Source: an uncultured beta proteobacterium (GTDB taxonomy: Bacteria > Pseudomonadota > Gammaproteobacteria > Burkholderiales > Burkholderiaceae_C). From it: a stretch of 6,357 bases of DNA. The DNA lies in the NCBI GenBank assembly GCA_903840825.1, contig CAIMHL010000551.1, positions 1 through 6,357 of the forward strand. The letters are read 5' to 3'. Made by a program: the position numbers and the translations under genes. The notes below the pieces were generated by a model. That model did no database searches. It saw nothing but the letters and a program-made list of their open reading frames with translations, and was not told where the DNA came from. Positions 1 through 5,478 of the stretch are shown piece by piece (position 1 is the first letter of the stretch; the number at the start of each line of letters is the position of its first letter).

Positions 1-186
1 CAACGAGCGAGTCAAATTCGGGTGTGGACACTGACAGTCTGCTATTCCGAACCCCCCCGGTCAGGTAATGTGTGCCTTCTTTCTTCAATATTCATTCAGA
101 ATGTCATTTCTATACAGTGGCCGTCCTCGACTCAGTGGCACCAAATAGGCCCCACGGAACGCCCACCCGGCACTCGGAAATCCCTT
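1..186. other. Leader region upstream of ilvC, no gene recognised
   Basis: The ilvC reading frame stays open upstream to a GTG at 22. The 55 residues it would add (rich in Ser, Pro, Trp and Ile) do not resemble any KARI N-terminus, whereas family similarity starts right after the ATG at 187. I therefore read this stretch as non-coding leader or promoter DNA. A TATACA hexamer at 111-116 could serve as a -10 box, but no convincing -35 lies 16-18 bases upstream. It contains a run of seven C at 54-60. No RNA gene or strong hairpin is visible. Confidence 0.5.
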
Positions 187-1254
187 ATGCCCAACACGCA
201 AACCCTTATGGAACAAGCATGTACGTCCGAAGCCCTGCTTGGCCGAAGAGTGGTTCTGGTGGGCTACGGCAACCAAGGACGAGCCCACGCCCTCAACCTG
301 CGCGATTCTGGAATTCAGGTGACGGTGACGGGTCGAACTGGTTCGAATGCACGGGCTCGGGCGCAGATGGACGGATTGCAGACCGCCGATACCGCTCACG
401 CCGTGGTGGGAGCCGACTTGGTCATCATGGCACTTCCTGACGAAGTGCATGCTGAGGTCTGGGCGTCCGCCGTGGCGCCGCACGTGAATCCCGGACAAAC
501 CATCGGATTTATCCATGGATCAAGCGTCCACTTCGGACTGGTACGAATTCCGGACGGAATTGGTGCTGTGCTGGTGGCACCCAAGGGACCAGGAACCACT
601 CTGCGCGAGCGATTCACGCAGGGTCAAGGCATTCCAGCCCTACTAGCTGTTGCGCAAGAGCGCGCACCAGGATCCGGCGGACCAACGTCACATGAACTGG
701 CACGCGCATGGGCCGCTGGCCTTGGCTGCGCACGAGCGGCCGTTGTGCGAACAACCTTCGGCGACGAAGCGGAGACCGATCTCTTTGGTGAGCAAGCCGT
801 TCTGTGCGGCGGCATGATGGGCTTGGCACAAGCTGCCTATGAAACACTGGTTGAAGCGGGATATCCACCACTCTTGGCGTACATGGAGTGCGTTCATGAG
901 ATCAAACAAGTGGCTGATTTGTTGTATGCGCGCGGACCGGCTGGTATGCGAGCAGCCATCAGCAACACAGCGGAGTTTGGCGCATACAGCGCAGCACCGC
1001 GCATGGTCGATGATGCAACCAAGACTGCTATGCGAACACTGCTGAAAGAAATCAAAGACGGCACCTTTAGCCGCGCTATGCAAGCGGATCACGATGCGGG
1101 CGCTCCGTGGTTCCGCGCGCAGCGAGCCATGGCGAGCGCGCATCCGATGGAACAGTCAAGCGCTGACGTGCGCGCCTTGATGCCGTGGCTTGCCGCAGAG
1201 ACAACCGGCGGCGTGGCACAGCCAATCAGCGACCAACGAACAAGGGAAACGTAA
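187..1254 (+). CDS. ilvC: Ketol-acid reductoisomerase (class I-like)
   Basis: This cytosolic enzyme converts acetolactate or acetohydroxybutyrate to the dihydroxy acid with Mg2+ and NAD(P)H, the second common step of valine, leucine and isoleucine synthesis. Numbering is from ATG 187 (355 aa; class I enzymes are usually about 330-340). The N-terminal Rossmann fold carries VGYGNQG at 25-31, where S is more usual than N. The loop GRTGSNARAR at 49-58 follows beta2 and is where the cofactor phosphate would bind. The conserved active-site His is H110 (FIHGSSVHFG), followed by APKGPG at 131-136. The all-helical knotted domain keeps all metal and substrate residues: D198 and E202 in DLFGEQAVLCGG, E234 and E238 in YMECVHEIK, and S259 in ISNTAEFG. 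Two small departures are an extra Gly/Pro-rich stretch of about six residues near 159-168 and a low-complexity tail. The start at 187 is preferred over GTG 22 because similarity begins just after it; ATG 208 is possible. No clear Shine-Dalgarno is seen. uppP follows after 6 bases, probably co-transcribed. Confidence 0.95.
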   Translation: MPNTQTLMEQACTSEALLGRRVVLVGYGNQGRAHALNLRDSGIQVTVTGRTGSNARARAQMDGLQTADTAHAVVGADLVIMALPDEVHAEVWASAVAPHVNPGQTIGFIHGSSVHFGLVRIPDGIGAVLVAPKGPGTTLRERFTQGQGIPALLAVAQERAPGSGGPTSHELARAWAAGLGCARAAVVRTTFGDEAETDLFGEQAVLCGGMMGLAQAAYETLVEAGYPPLLAYMECVHEIKQVADLLYARGPAGMRAAISNTAEFGAYSAAPRMVDDATKTAMRTLLKEIKDGTFSRAMQADHDAGAPWFRAQRAMASAHPMEQSSADVRALMPWLAAETTGGVAQPISDQRTRET

Positions 1255-1260
1255 GCAGCA

Positions 1261-2217
1261 ATGACACCATTCGACGCTTGGATTCTGGGCATGGTGGAGG
1301 GGATCACTGAATACCTTCCAGTTTCCAGTACCGGACACCTGATCATCACTTCATGGCTTCTTGGCCTTGATAAGACCGCGGCACAGCGTGATGCGGTAGC
1401 TGACTTTGAGATCATCATCCAGGGCGGTGCGATTCTCGCGGTTGTGGGGCTGTACCGCGCGCGCATTGCGCAGATGTTGCGCGGTATCGCCTCCAAGGTG
1501 GGCGTGCAAGGATTGGGGTCGGCGGACCGCATGACGGCGGGATACACCATTGCCCGCAATGTACTGATTGCATTCATGCCAGCAGCGACCATTGGGTTCT
1601 TGGCAAAGGATGTGGTCAAGGCCAATTTATTCAATCCCGCTTCGGTCATCGGCGCATTGGCGGTGGGCGGCGTGGTGATGTTGGCGATCGCACCGTGGCA
1701 AGCACGCAAGCTGGCAACCGAGCGCGACTCATCATTGCGTGCCGCGACAACTGCTTCGGTCACCGGCAGCAGCGCGGACTTCACGGGCGCTGCCCTGGCG
1801 CGCATGAACGCCATGCAAGCGCTCTTCATCGGACTCTTTCAATGCTTAGCACTGTGGCCAGGAACAAGTCGATCATTCGTGACGATTCTTGCCGGACTCT
1901 TGGTTGGCCTTGGCGGCGTCGCTGCTGCTGAATTCAGTTTCCTACTGGGGTTGCTGACATTGACAGCGGCCAGCGGGTACAGCGCCATGAAGATCGTCAA
2001 GGCGGGACACACCAGTGAATTCCTAGAACAAATCGGCGGTTGGCTGCCGTTGGTGTGCGGGCTCCTCGTCGCATGGGCGAGCGCGGCGCTGGCGATTGAC
2101 TTCTTGGTGCGCTACCTCGGCCGACACACCCTGGCACTCTTTGGATGGTGGCGGCTGCTGGTTGCTGGGATTGTGCTAGTAGTGGCTTGGCAATTCGGGC
2201 TTACAATCACACCGTGA
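1261..2217 (+). CDS. uppP: Undecaprenyl-diphosphate phosphatase (BacA/UppP family)
   Basis: This polytopic inner-membrane enzyme removes a phosphate from undecaprenyl pyrophosphate to recycle the lipid carrier for peptidoglycan and other envelope polymers; the family also gives bacitracin tolerance. Both signature regions are intact. The N-terminal motif EGITEYLPVSSTGHL has the catalytic glutamates E13 and E17 and H26, and the second motif PGTSRS at 200-205 includes the essential R204. Several hydrophobic segments are visible (roughly 54-64, 100-113, 126-144, 184-198, 206-236, 260-282 and 294-314). The protein has 318 aa against about 270 for the E. coli enzyme. Most of the excess lies in a polar loop at about 147-183 between the two halves, plus a segment around 80-95. 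The ATG is preceded by a weak GGGA about 13 bases upstream. The stop overlaps the next gene's GTG, which suggests a shared transcript with ilvC and the downstream membrane protein. Confidence 0.96.
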   Translation: MTPFDAWILGMVEGITEYLPVSSTGHLIITSWLLGLDKTAAQRDAVADFEIIIQGGAILAVVGLYRARIAQMLRGIASKVGVQGLGSADRMTAGYTIARNVLIAFMPAATIGFLAKDVVKANLFNPASVIGALAVGGVVMLAIAPWQARKLATERDSSLRAATTASVTGSSADFTGAALARMNAMQALFIGLFQCLALWPGTSRSFVTILAGLLVGLGGVAAAEFSFLLGLLTLTAASGYSAMKIVKAGHTSEFLEQIGGWLPLVCGLLVAWASAALAIDFLVRYLGRHTLALFGWWRLLVAGIVLVVAWQFGLTITP

Positions 2218-2615
2218 ATCAACTTCTGCTCTTTCTTCGCAGTCTTGCCATTGGCTTCGTTCTGTTTTTGGTGCTGGCGTTCTTCGCAGCCAAATTCTTT
2301 GGCGGAACGCTCTTTCGTGTGACCCCACGCGTGGACTTTCCGGCCGTCACCCTTGGCGGTCATGCCTATTTCCTCAGCGTCAGCCGCGAAGAAGGTAAGG
2401 CTCCAACATTCTGCCTGCGACAAATGGATGCCACTGATGCCAGTGCCAGCGTGCTATTGGTGCCGCAGTCCGATCGCGAGGCTGATGCCTGGACGTGGGC
2501 CGAAGTACTGCCGCTTGAAGGCGGCGGACCGCTGAAGGTGCGCTTCACGCAGCGCGATGGGCGCGCTAGCAGTTGCGAAGTGAGCGCTACGGGCGCGGTT
2601 ACGTTCATCAAGTAG
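2214..2615 (+). CDS. Small single-pass membrane protein, unknown function
   Basis: I do not recognise this 133-aa protein. The start chosen is GTG 2214, which overlaps the uppP stop as GTGA, a classic sign of translational coupling. An ATG at 2145 in the same frame lies deep inside uppP and would add 23 unlikely residues. Residues 1-30 form one long hydrophobic helix (FLRSLAIGFVLFLVLAFFAA) with a lone Arg near its start, so it is a membrane anchor or uncleaved signal. The remaining ~100 residues are polar with a beta-like alternation (for example FPAVTLGGHAYFLSV, and PLKVRFTQRDGRASSCEV near the end) and probably form a small extracytoplasmic domain. Two cysteines lie in the soluble part. Its place behind uppP hints at an envelope role, but that is inference from position only. 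Confidence 0.75.
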   Translation: MNQLLLFLRSLAIGFVLFLVLAFFAAKFFGGTLFRVTPRVDFPAVTLGGHAYFLSVSREEGKAPTFCLRQMDATDASASVLLVPQSDREADAWTWAEVLPLEGGGPLKVRFTQRDGRASSCEVSATGAVTFIK

Positions 2616-2707
2616 ATGAGGTGACGGAGCGAAGTTCATGAAGCGCAGCCGGGTGGGGGAGCGCGGTACTGCGAGTTCCGCAGAGTCATGTCGGGGCGCA
2701 CGGCCGC
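2616..2707. other. Gap between convergent genes
   Basis: This is a 92-base GC-rich spacer between the stops of the membrane-protein gene (plus) and ligA (minus). One small hairpin is visible, CTGCG (2669-2673) paired with CGCAG (2679-2683) around a five-base loop, but it is not followed by a T-run on either strand. It could be a weak bidirectional terminator; nothing else is evident. Confidence 0.35.
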
Positions 2708-3634
2708 TCAAAGGTCTTTAATTGCCGCCATGAACTGGGCTTCATCCCACACGGGAACTCCCAGTTCTTGGGCCTTTGCAAGCTTGCTGCCCGCGCCTGG
2801 ACCAGCGATCACCAAGTTGGTCTTCTTGCTCACGCTGCCAGACACTTTGGCGCCCAATGACTCCAGTTTTTCCATCGCCGCGCGTCGATCCATTTGCACA
2901 AGTTCGCCCGTGAGCACCACGGTCTGGCCTGCAAACGGCGAGTCTGCGGGCACCTCACGAGTAGCGGAATACATGGGACTCACCGTGCTCACACCAGCGG
3001 CACGCAGTTCCGCAAACGCGCGCTGCATTGCACCCGAGTGAAGTTCCGCGTGAATGCTGGCAGCGGTGATCTCGCCGATATCGGGAATCTGCTGAAAGTC
3101 TTCGACGCTTGCAGCGAGCATCGCCTCAAGATCCGGATAGGTGCGTGCGAATGCTTTCGCACTGGCGGTACCGAGGTGCGAAATTCCCAGTGCGTCCAAG
3201 AGTCGTGCCAGACCCCTGCCCTTTGCTTCGGTGGCACTGGCGTTAATGGATTGTGCGGTCTTGTCACCAATCTTGCGAACGACCAATTTGCCGGTCTTGT
3301 TGGTTGACTCGGAAGTCAGCGCGGCAACTTTCGCGGCGTCCAGCGTGAATACATCCGCGAAGCTCTTGACCAGTCCGTCCTTGATGAGTGCGTCCACGAT
3401 CTTGTCACCCAGACCGTCAATATCCATTTGGGCACGAGCGACAAACCACTTCAAGCGCTCGATGAACTGCGCTGGACAGGCTGCATTCGTGCAATAGAGC
3501 TTGGGACCTTCCTTGGTGACTGCTTCGCCACAACTTGGACACACTGTCGGTGGCTCGACGGGCTGCGAATGCGGTGGTCGCTTGGAGAGGTCTACCTCTA
3601 CCACTTGGGGAATGATTTCACCGGCCTTCTCACC
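2708..3634 (-). pseudogene. ligA: NAD-dependent DNA ligase, C-terminal half only (cut at junction)
   Basis: LigA seals nicks in duplex DNA using NAD+ during replication and repair. Only the C-terminal half is here, about 308 residues against about 670 for a full enzyme. The visible part begins inside the OB fold with EKAGEIIPQVVEVDLSKRP, a typical LigA stretch. Residue numbers below count from the GTG at 3604, an internal codon rather than a true start. The four-Cys zinc finger follows (C22, C25, C38, C43: CPSC, then CTNAAC), then helix-hairpin-helix repeats at about 55-215 (DIDGLGDK, LGISHLGTASAKAFA, IPDIGEITAASI), and a complete BRCT domain at 222-298 (SPFAGQTVVLTGEL, GAKVSGSVSKKTNLVIAG). 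Domain Ia and the adenylation domain, with its KxDG lysine, are absent. Upstream of about 3632 the frame stays open to 3845 but no longer resembles LigA. It is called broken in this window; in the source genome the gene is presumably intact and the loss reflects the junction. There is no frameshift in the part present. Confidence 0.93.
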
Positions 3635-3924
3635 GATGCAGTATTGTCGACTTCTTCCTTGATCGCTTCGGAATATCCGCTTTCTTTCATTTTGATCCAG
3701 GAGGCGCGAGCCTCGGAAACGGCTTGTTGGACGGGAGTGGTTTCGTTTTTCTTTCCGATGTTTTTGCCTTGGGCTATGACCTTTTCGCTGACTTGCATCT
3801 TGCCGTCGAGATAGCCGCGAGTAATGATGATAACGCCTGACGCATTACGCTCTTCGACGGAGATCGTCCATACTTTGGTCTTGCCGAGAACTCCTTCGCC
3901 GTGGAGAGTGGGGAAATGAGACAT
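3598..3924 (-). CDS. WGR-like domain protein, truncated at its C-terminus by the junction
   Basis: This ORF encodes 108 aa, of which about residues 1-97 look genuine; the last ~11 (RRPVKSFPKW and its flank) come from ligA DNA read in the wrong frame. The body has the pattern of the WGR-like module at the start of viral and phage DNA-ligase-associated proteins: FPTL near the start, KVWTISVEE at 17-25, a strand with G37 and G41 (TRGYLDGKMQ), then GKNIGKKNETTP at 53-64 and a helix QAVSEARASWIKMKESGY at 67-84. In such proteins this domain is thought to bind DNA ends or nucleic acid, and a catalytic region often follows; none is present here. The family call rests on recalled motif patterns, so it is moderate. 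The start is ATG 3924, with no Shine-Dalgarno in the 31-base spacer to the next minus-strand gene's stop. The two minus-strand genes may be co-transcribed. Confidence 0.7.
   Translation of the reverse strand: MSHFPTLHGEGVLGKTKVWTISVEERNASGVIIITRGYLDGKMQVSEKVIAQGKNIGKKNETTPVQQAVSEARASWIKMKESGYSEAIKEEVDNTASVRRPVKSFPKW
3625..3645. other. Breakpoint joining bacterial and virus-like DNA
   Basis: LigA similarity on the minus strand stops at about codon 3629-3637, while the WGR-like protein's own sequence runs from 3924 down to about 3636. Base composition and gene style change at the same point. The two minus-strand frames differ: the viral frame runs only about 11 codons into ligA before a TAG (3598-3600). 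No inverted repeat, target duplication, tRNA or obvious att core is visible in these bases, so the position can only be fixed to within about 10 bases. Confidence 0.8.
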
Positions 3925-3955
3925 GGTTTGGCTTTTATCAAAGAAACAAAATCAT

Positions 3956-4456
3956 TCAATTTTTATTTGCCATTTCTTTCTTTTTAATACGATACTCGCG
4001 CTGGTACTGTTTCTGGTAATCCTTATGCGTCTTCTCTTTTTGAAGGACAACTACCTTTTCATCGGTAGAAGGCTGAACTGAAGGTGCCTTTGGCTGATCC
4101 GAAGGTGCCTTTGGCTGAACTGAAGGATAAACAACGACATTAACAGGCTCAAAGGTCTCGGCTTGCTTGGCATAATCGTCGTCCTTGATTTCCACAACAG
4201 TGTGACCAATGACTGGCTTTCGCTTTGGTTTCGACTTTGGCTCTACGATAACCACATCTTTTGGTTCTACCTTTTGCGCAGCTTTTGGTTCTACCTTGAT
4301 GGTCTTCGTCATGGTCTCGCGCAACACTGCATTGTCTTTTTCGAGTTCCTCGACGCGCGCCTTGAGAACACGGATTTGATCGGCGTACTGAAGGACATCA
4401 GTATGGAGCAAATCAATGATTGGTTTTAATACGAAAATTGAACTGACGATAGACAT
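3956..4456 (-). CDS. Lys/Pro-rich coiled-coil protein, unknown function
   Basis: This is 166 aa from ATG 4456. The frame is open upstream to 4750, but that part lies antisense within the recombinase gene and carries no recognisable pattern, so the start next to the AT-rich divergent promoter is preferred. Layout: a hydrophobic N-terminus (1-17), a leucine-zipper-like coiled coil at about 22-50 (heptad positions in YADQIRVLKARVEELEKDN and on to L45), then a VEPK-rich linker with basic residues (54-82). A short acidic piece (VVEIKDDDYAKQ) follows, then QPKAPS repeats at 114-129, and a strongly basic tail DYQKQYQREYRIKKKE at 146-161. Tails of this Y/K/E-rich type recur in virus and phage proteins of unknown role. 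An oligomer that contacts nucleic acid is plausible but is only inferred. Base composition fits its right-hand neighbours, not the ligA side. Confidence 0.7.
   Translation of the reverse strand: MSIVSSIFVLKPIIDLLHTDVLQYADQIRVLKARVEELEKDNAVLRETMTKTIKVEPKAAQKVEPKDVVIVEPKSKPKRKPVIGHTVVEIKDDDYAKQAETFEPVNVVVYPSVQPKAPSDQPKAPSVQPSTDEKVVVLQKEKTHKDYQKQYQREYRIKKKEMANKN
4080..4121. repeat. Two tandem 21-base units in coding sequence
   Basis: Units at 4080-4100 and 4101-4121 share GAAGGTGCCTTTGGCTGA and differ only in the last three bases. A partial third copy begins at 4122. On the minus strand they encode QPKAPS-type heptads (SDQPKAP, SVQPKAP) in the coiled-coil protein. In-frame length keeps the gene open, which suggests recent slippage or duplication. 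Confidence 0.9.
4258..4297. repeat. Repeated 16-mer in the VEPK linker
   Basis: CTTTTGGTTCTACCTT occurs at 4258-4273 and again at 4282-4297, a 24-base period (in frame). It encodes the KVEPK segments of the minus-strand coiled-coil protein; a third, diverged VEPK copy lies just beside it. Confidence 0.85.
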
Positions 4457-4498
4457 TCTATCTATATAGCGTAAAGATTGTTTAGATTCATTATCAGA
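4457..4498. promoter_or_regulatory. Divergent AT-rich promoter between coiled-coil gene and recombinase
   Basis: Only 42 bases separate the two divergent start codons. They contain a perfect 8-base palindrome CTATATAG (4462-4469) with a TATATA core usable from both strands. Its distance to the plus ATG (about 30 bases) suits a eukaryote-type viral TATA element. To the minus ATG it is only about 6 bases, so that gene would need another element or a very short leader. No Shine-Dalgarno precedes either start. The call rests on position and composition. Confidence 0.45.
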
Positions 4499-5428
4499 AT
4501 GAATTTCTTCACGACCACGCATTTGAAACCCGCAACGTACAATACGTACAATACAAGACTCAACAAATGGATCTCCTTGTTCCAAGAAGAACAGGCGACT
4601 CTCGTTTTCGTATATACTCATCCGAATTATGCAACGGTGGTGATTAGAAATCATCTGAATACAACGGGACATGACAGTCCGATGACGATGAATTGTTATG
4701 TGAAGGCGATCATGTCGGCCACGGAACATCATTTGGAACTCTTCCACCATATTTCAAAGGAACAAATGCAAAAATGCGATAAGAGATGGAAGGAGCTTCG
4801 GCAGATAACGTATACGAAGGCGAATGCTTATCGAATGGAACAGGAACCGTCGAAGGGTCAATCGGAAAAATCGGGTGTTTCGTTAACGTTGAAGGATCTG
4901 ACTCAAAAAAGGGACGCCTTGAAACAAGGAACCTTGGACCACTTATTGGTAGGATTCTATACGTATCTTCCGCCTATAAGAGCAGACTATTATGCAACGC
5001 AGATTGTCAAACAGGGAGAACAACCGACGGAACCGAATTATATCGAGTGGAGCCCTGATCGTTCGAGAGTGGTGATAACCGATTTCAAGACTGCCCGAAT
5101 GTACAAAGAAATAACGAATGATCTTCCCGCTGAACTTCATACATCCCTTACAACGTCCCTTGCAACCCAGCCGAGATCGTATCTGTTCGTTAACAAAGAG
5201 GGGAATCCGTTTACGAGAAATGGGTTTTCGATCTGGGCATCCAATCGTTTGTTAGCCATCTTTCAAAAAGGTCTGACCCTGACCATGCTACGGCATATCT
5301 ATATCTCTTCGTTGGATTTCAACCTCCCTCCGTCGACCCTAAAACAAATTGGCGACAAAATGGGCCATCATCTGTCGCAGCAACTCTTGTACAAATGGAA
5401 AATGAACCCTGTAGCCCCTTCCGAATGA
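4499..5428 (+). CDS. Tyrosine recombinase / integrase (virus-type)
   Basis: This is a site-specific DNA strand-exchange enzyme of 309 aa from ATG 4499; a TTG at 4478 would add seven residues. The N-terminal part (8-35, HLKPATYNTYNTRLNKWISL) looks like the SAM-like core-binding domain. The catalytic domain has all the main landmarks: box I Arg R161 (YLPPIRADYY), a beta-hairpin Lys at K197 (VITDFKTARMYKEI), and box II R265-H266 (TMLRHIYIS). It also has the H/W-position His H290 (KMGHHLSQQ) and the nucleophile Y298 (LLYKW), eight residues after H290. The first His of the usual HxxR is replaced by T262. The style (LRHIYIS, MGHxxxQQxxY) resembles recombinases of polinton-like viruses, virophages and some giant viruses more than phage XerC/D. 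It could insert or resolve the viral genome. It is transcribed divergently from the coiled-coil gene; the fibre gene follows after 50 bases. The frame is intact, so probably active. Confidence 0.9.
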   Translation: MNFFTTTHLKPATYNTYNTRLNKWISLFQEEQATLVFVYTHPNYATVVIRNHLNTTGHDSPMTMNCYVKAIMSATEHHLELFHHISKEQMQKCDKRWKELRQITYTKANAYRMEQEPSKGQSEKSGVSLTLKDLTQKRDALKQGTLDHLLVGFYTYLPPIRADYYATQIVKQGEQPTEPNYIEWSPDRSRVVITDFKTARMYKEITNDLPAELHTSLTTSLATQPRSYLFVNKEGNPFTRNGFSIWASNRLLAIFQKGLTLTMLRHIYISSLDFNLPPSTLKQIGDKMGHHLSQQLLYKWKMNPVAPSE

Positions 5429-5478
5429 AGAGTATAAAGTTTTATTTTTCTTTATATATTAATATTTCATAGTATAGC
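5429..5478 (+). promoter_or_regulatory. AT-rich promoter region of the fibre-like gene
   Basis: This 50-base spacer is almost entirely A/T. It has TATAAA at 5433-5438, a T-rich tract (5440-5449), and TATATATTAATATT from about 5453, ending CATAGTATAGC before the ATG. There is no purine-rich ribosome-binding site. This is what one expects for a eukaryotic-virus promoter; the T-rich tract could also help end the recombinase transcript. Confidence 0.45.

Noticed and set aside
83..116. Sigma70 promoter before ilvC (TATACA at 111-116)
   Set aside because: No acceptable -35 at proper spacing; a single hexamer is too weak.
22..186. N-terminal extension of KARI from GTG 22
   Set aside because: The 55 added residues show no KARI-like pattern; family similarity starts after ATG 187.
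1089..1829. 246-codon minus-strand ORF across ilvC and uppP
   Set aside because: It is a shadow frame opposite two well-supported genes; its protein is low-complexity Ala/Ser/Arg/Met with no motif.
2669..2683. Rho-independent terminator between the convergent genes
   Set aside because: The stem is only five base pairs and lacks a T-run on either strand, so it is not called as a terminator.
2688..3497. Plus-strand ORFs opposite ligA (for example 2688-3041, 2894-3307, 3141-3497)
   Set aside because: They are mirror frames of the GC-rich ligA, which has the zinc finger, HhH and BRCT motifs.
3598..3845. Functional in-frame fusion of the WGR-like module with LigA
   Set aside because: The two frames differ; the viral frame hits a stop about 11 codons into ligA and the ligA frame upstream has no start or ligase similarity before a stop at 3845-3847.
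4459..4750. Long N-terminus of the coiled-coil protein (start at 4750)
   Set aside because: This part is the antisense of the recombinase gene, which has clear catalytic motifs; the extra 98 residues are His/Arg/Met-rich with no domain.
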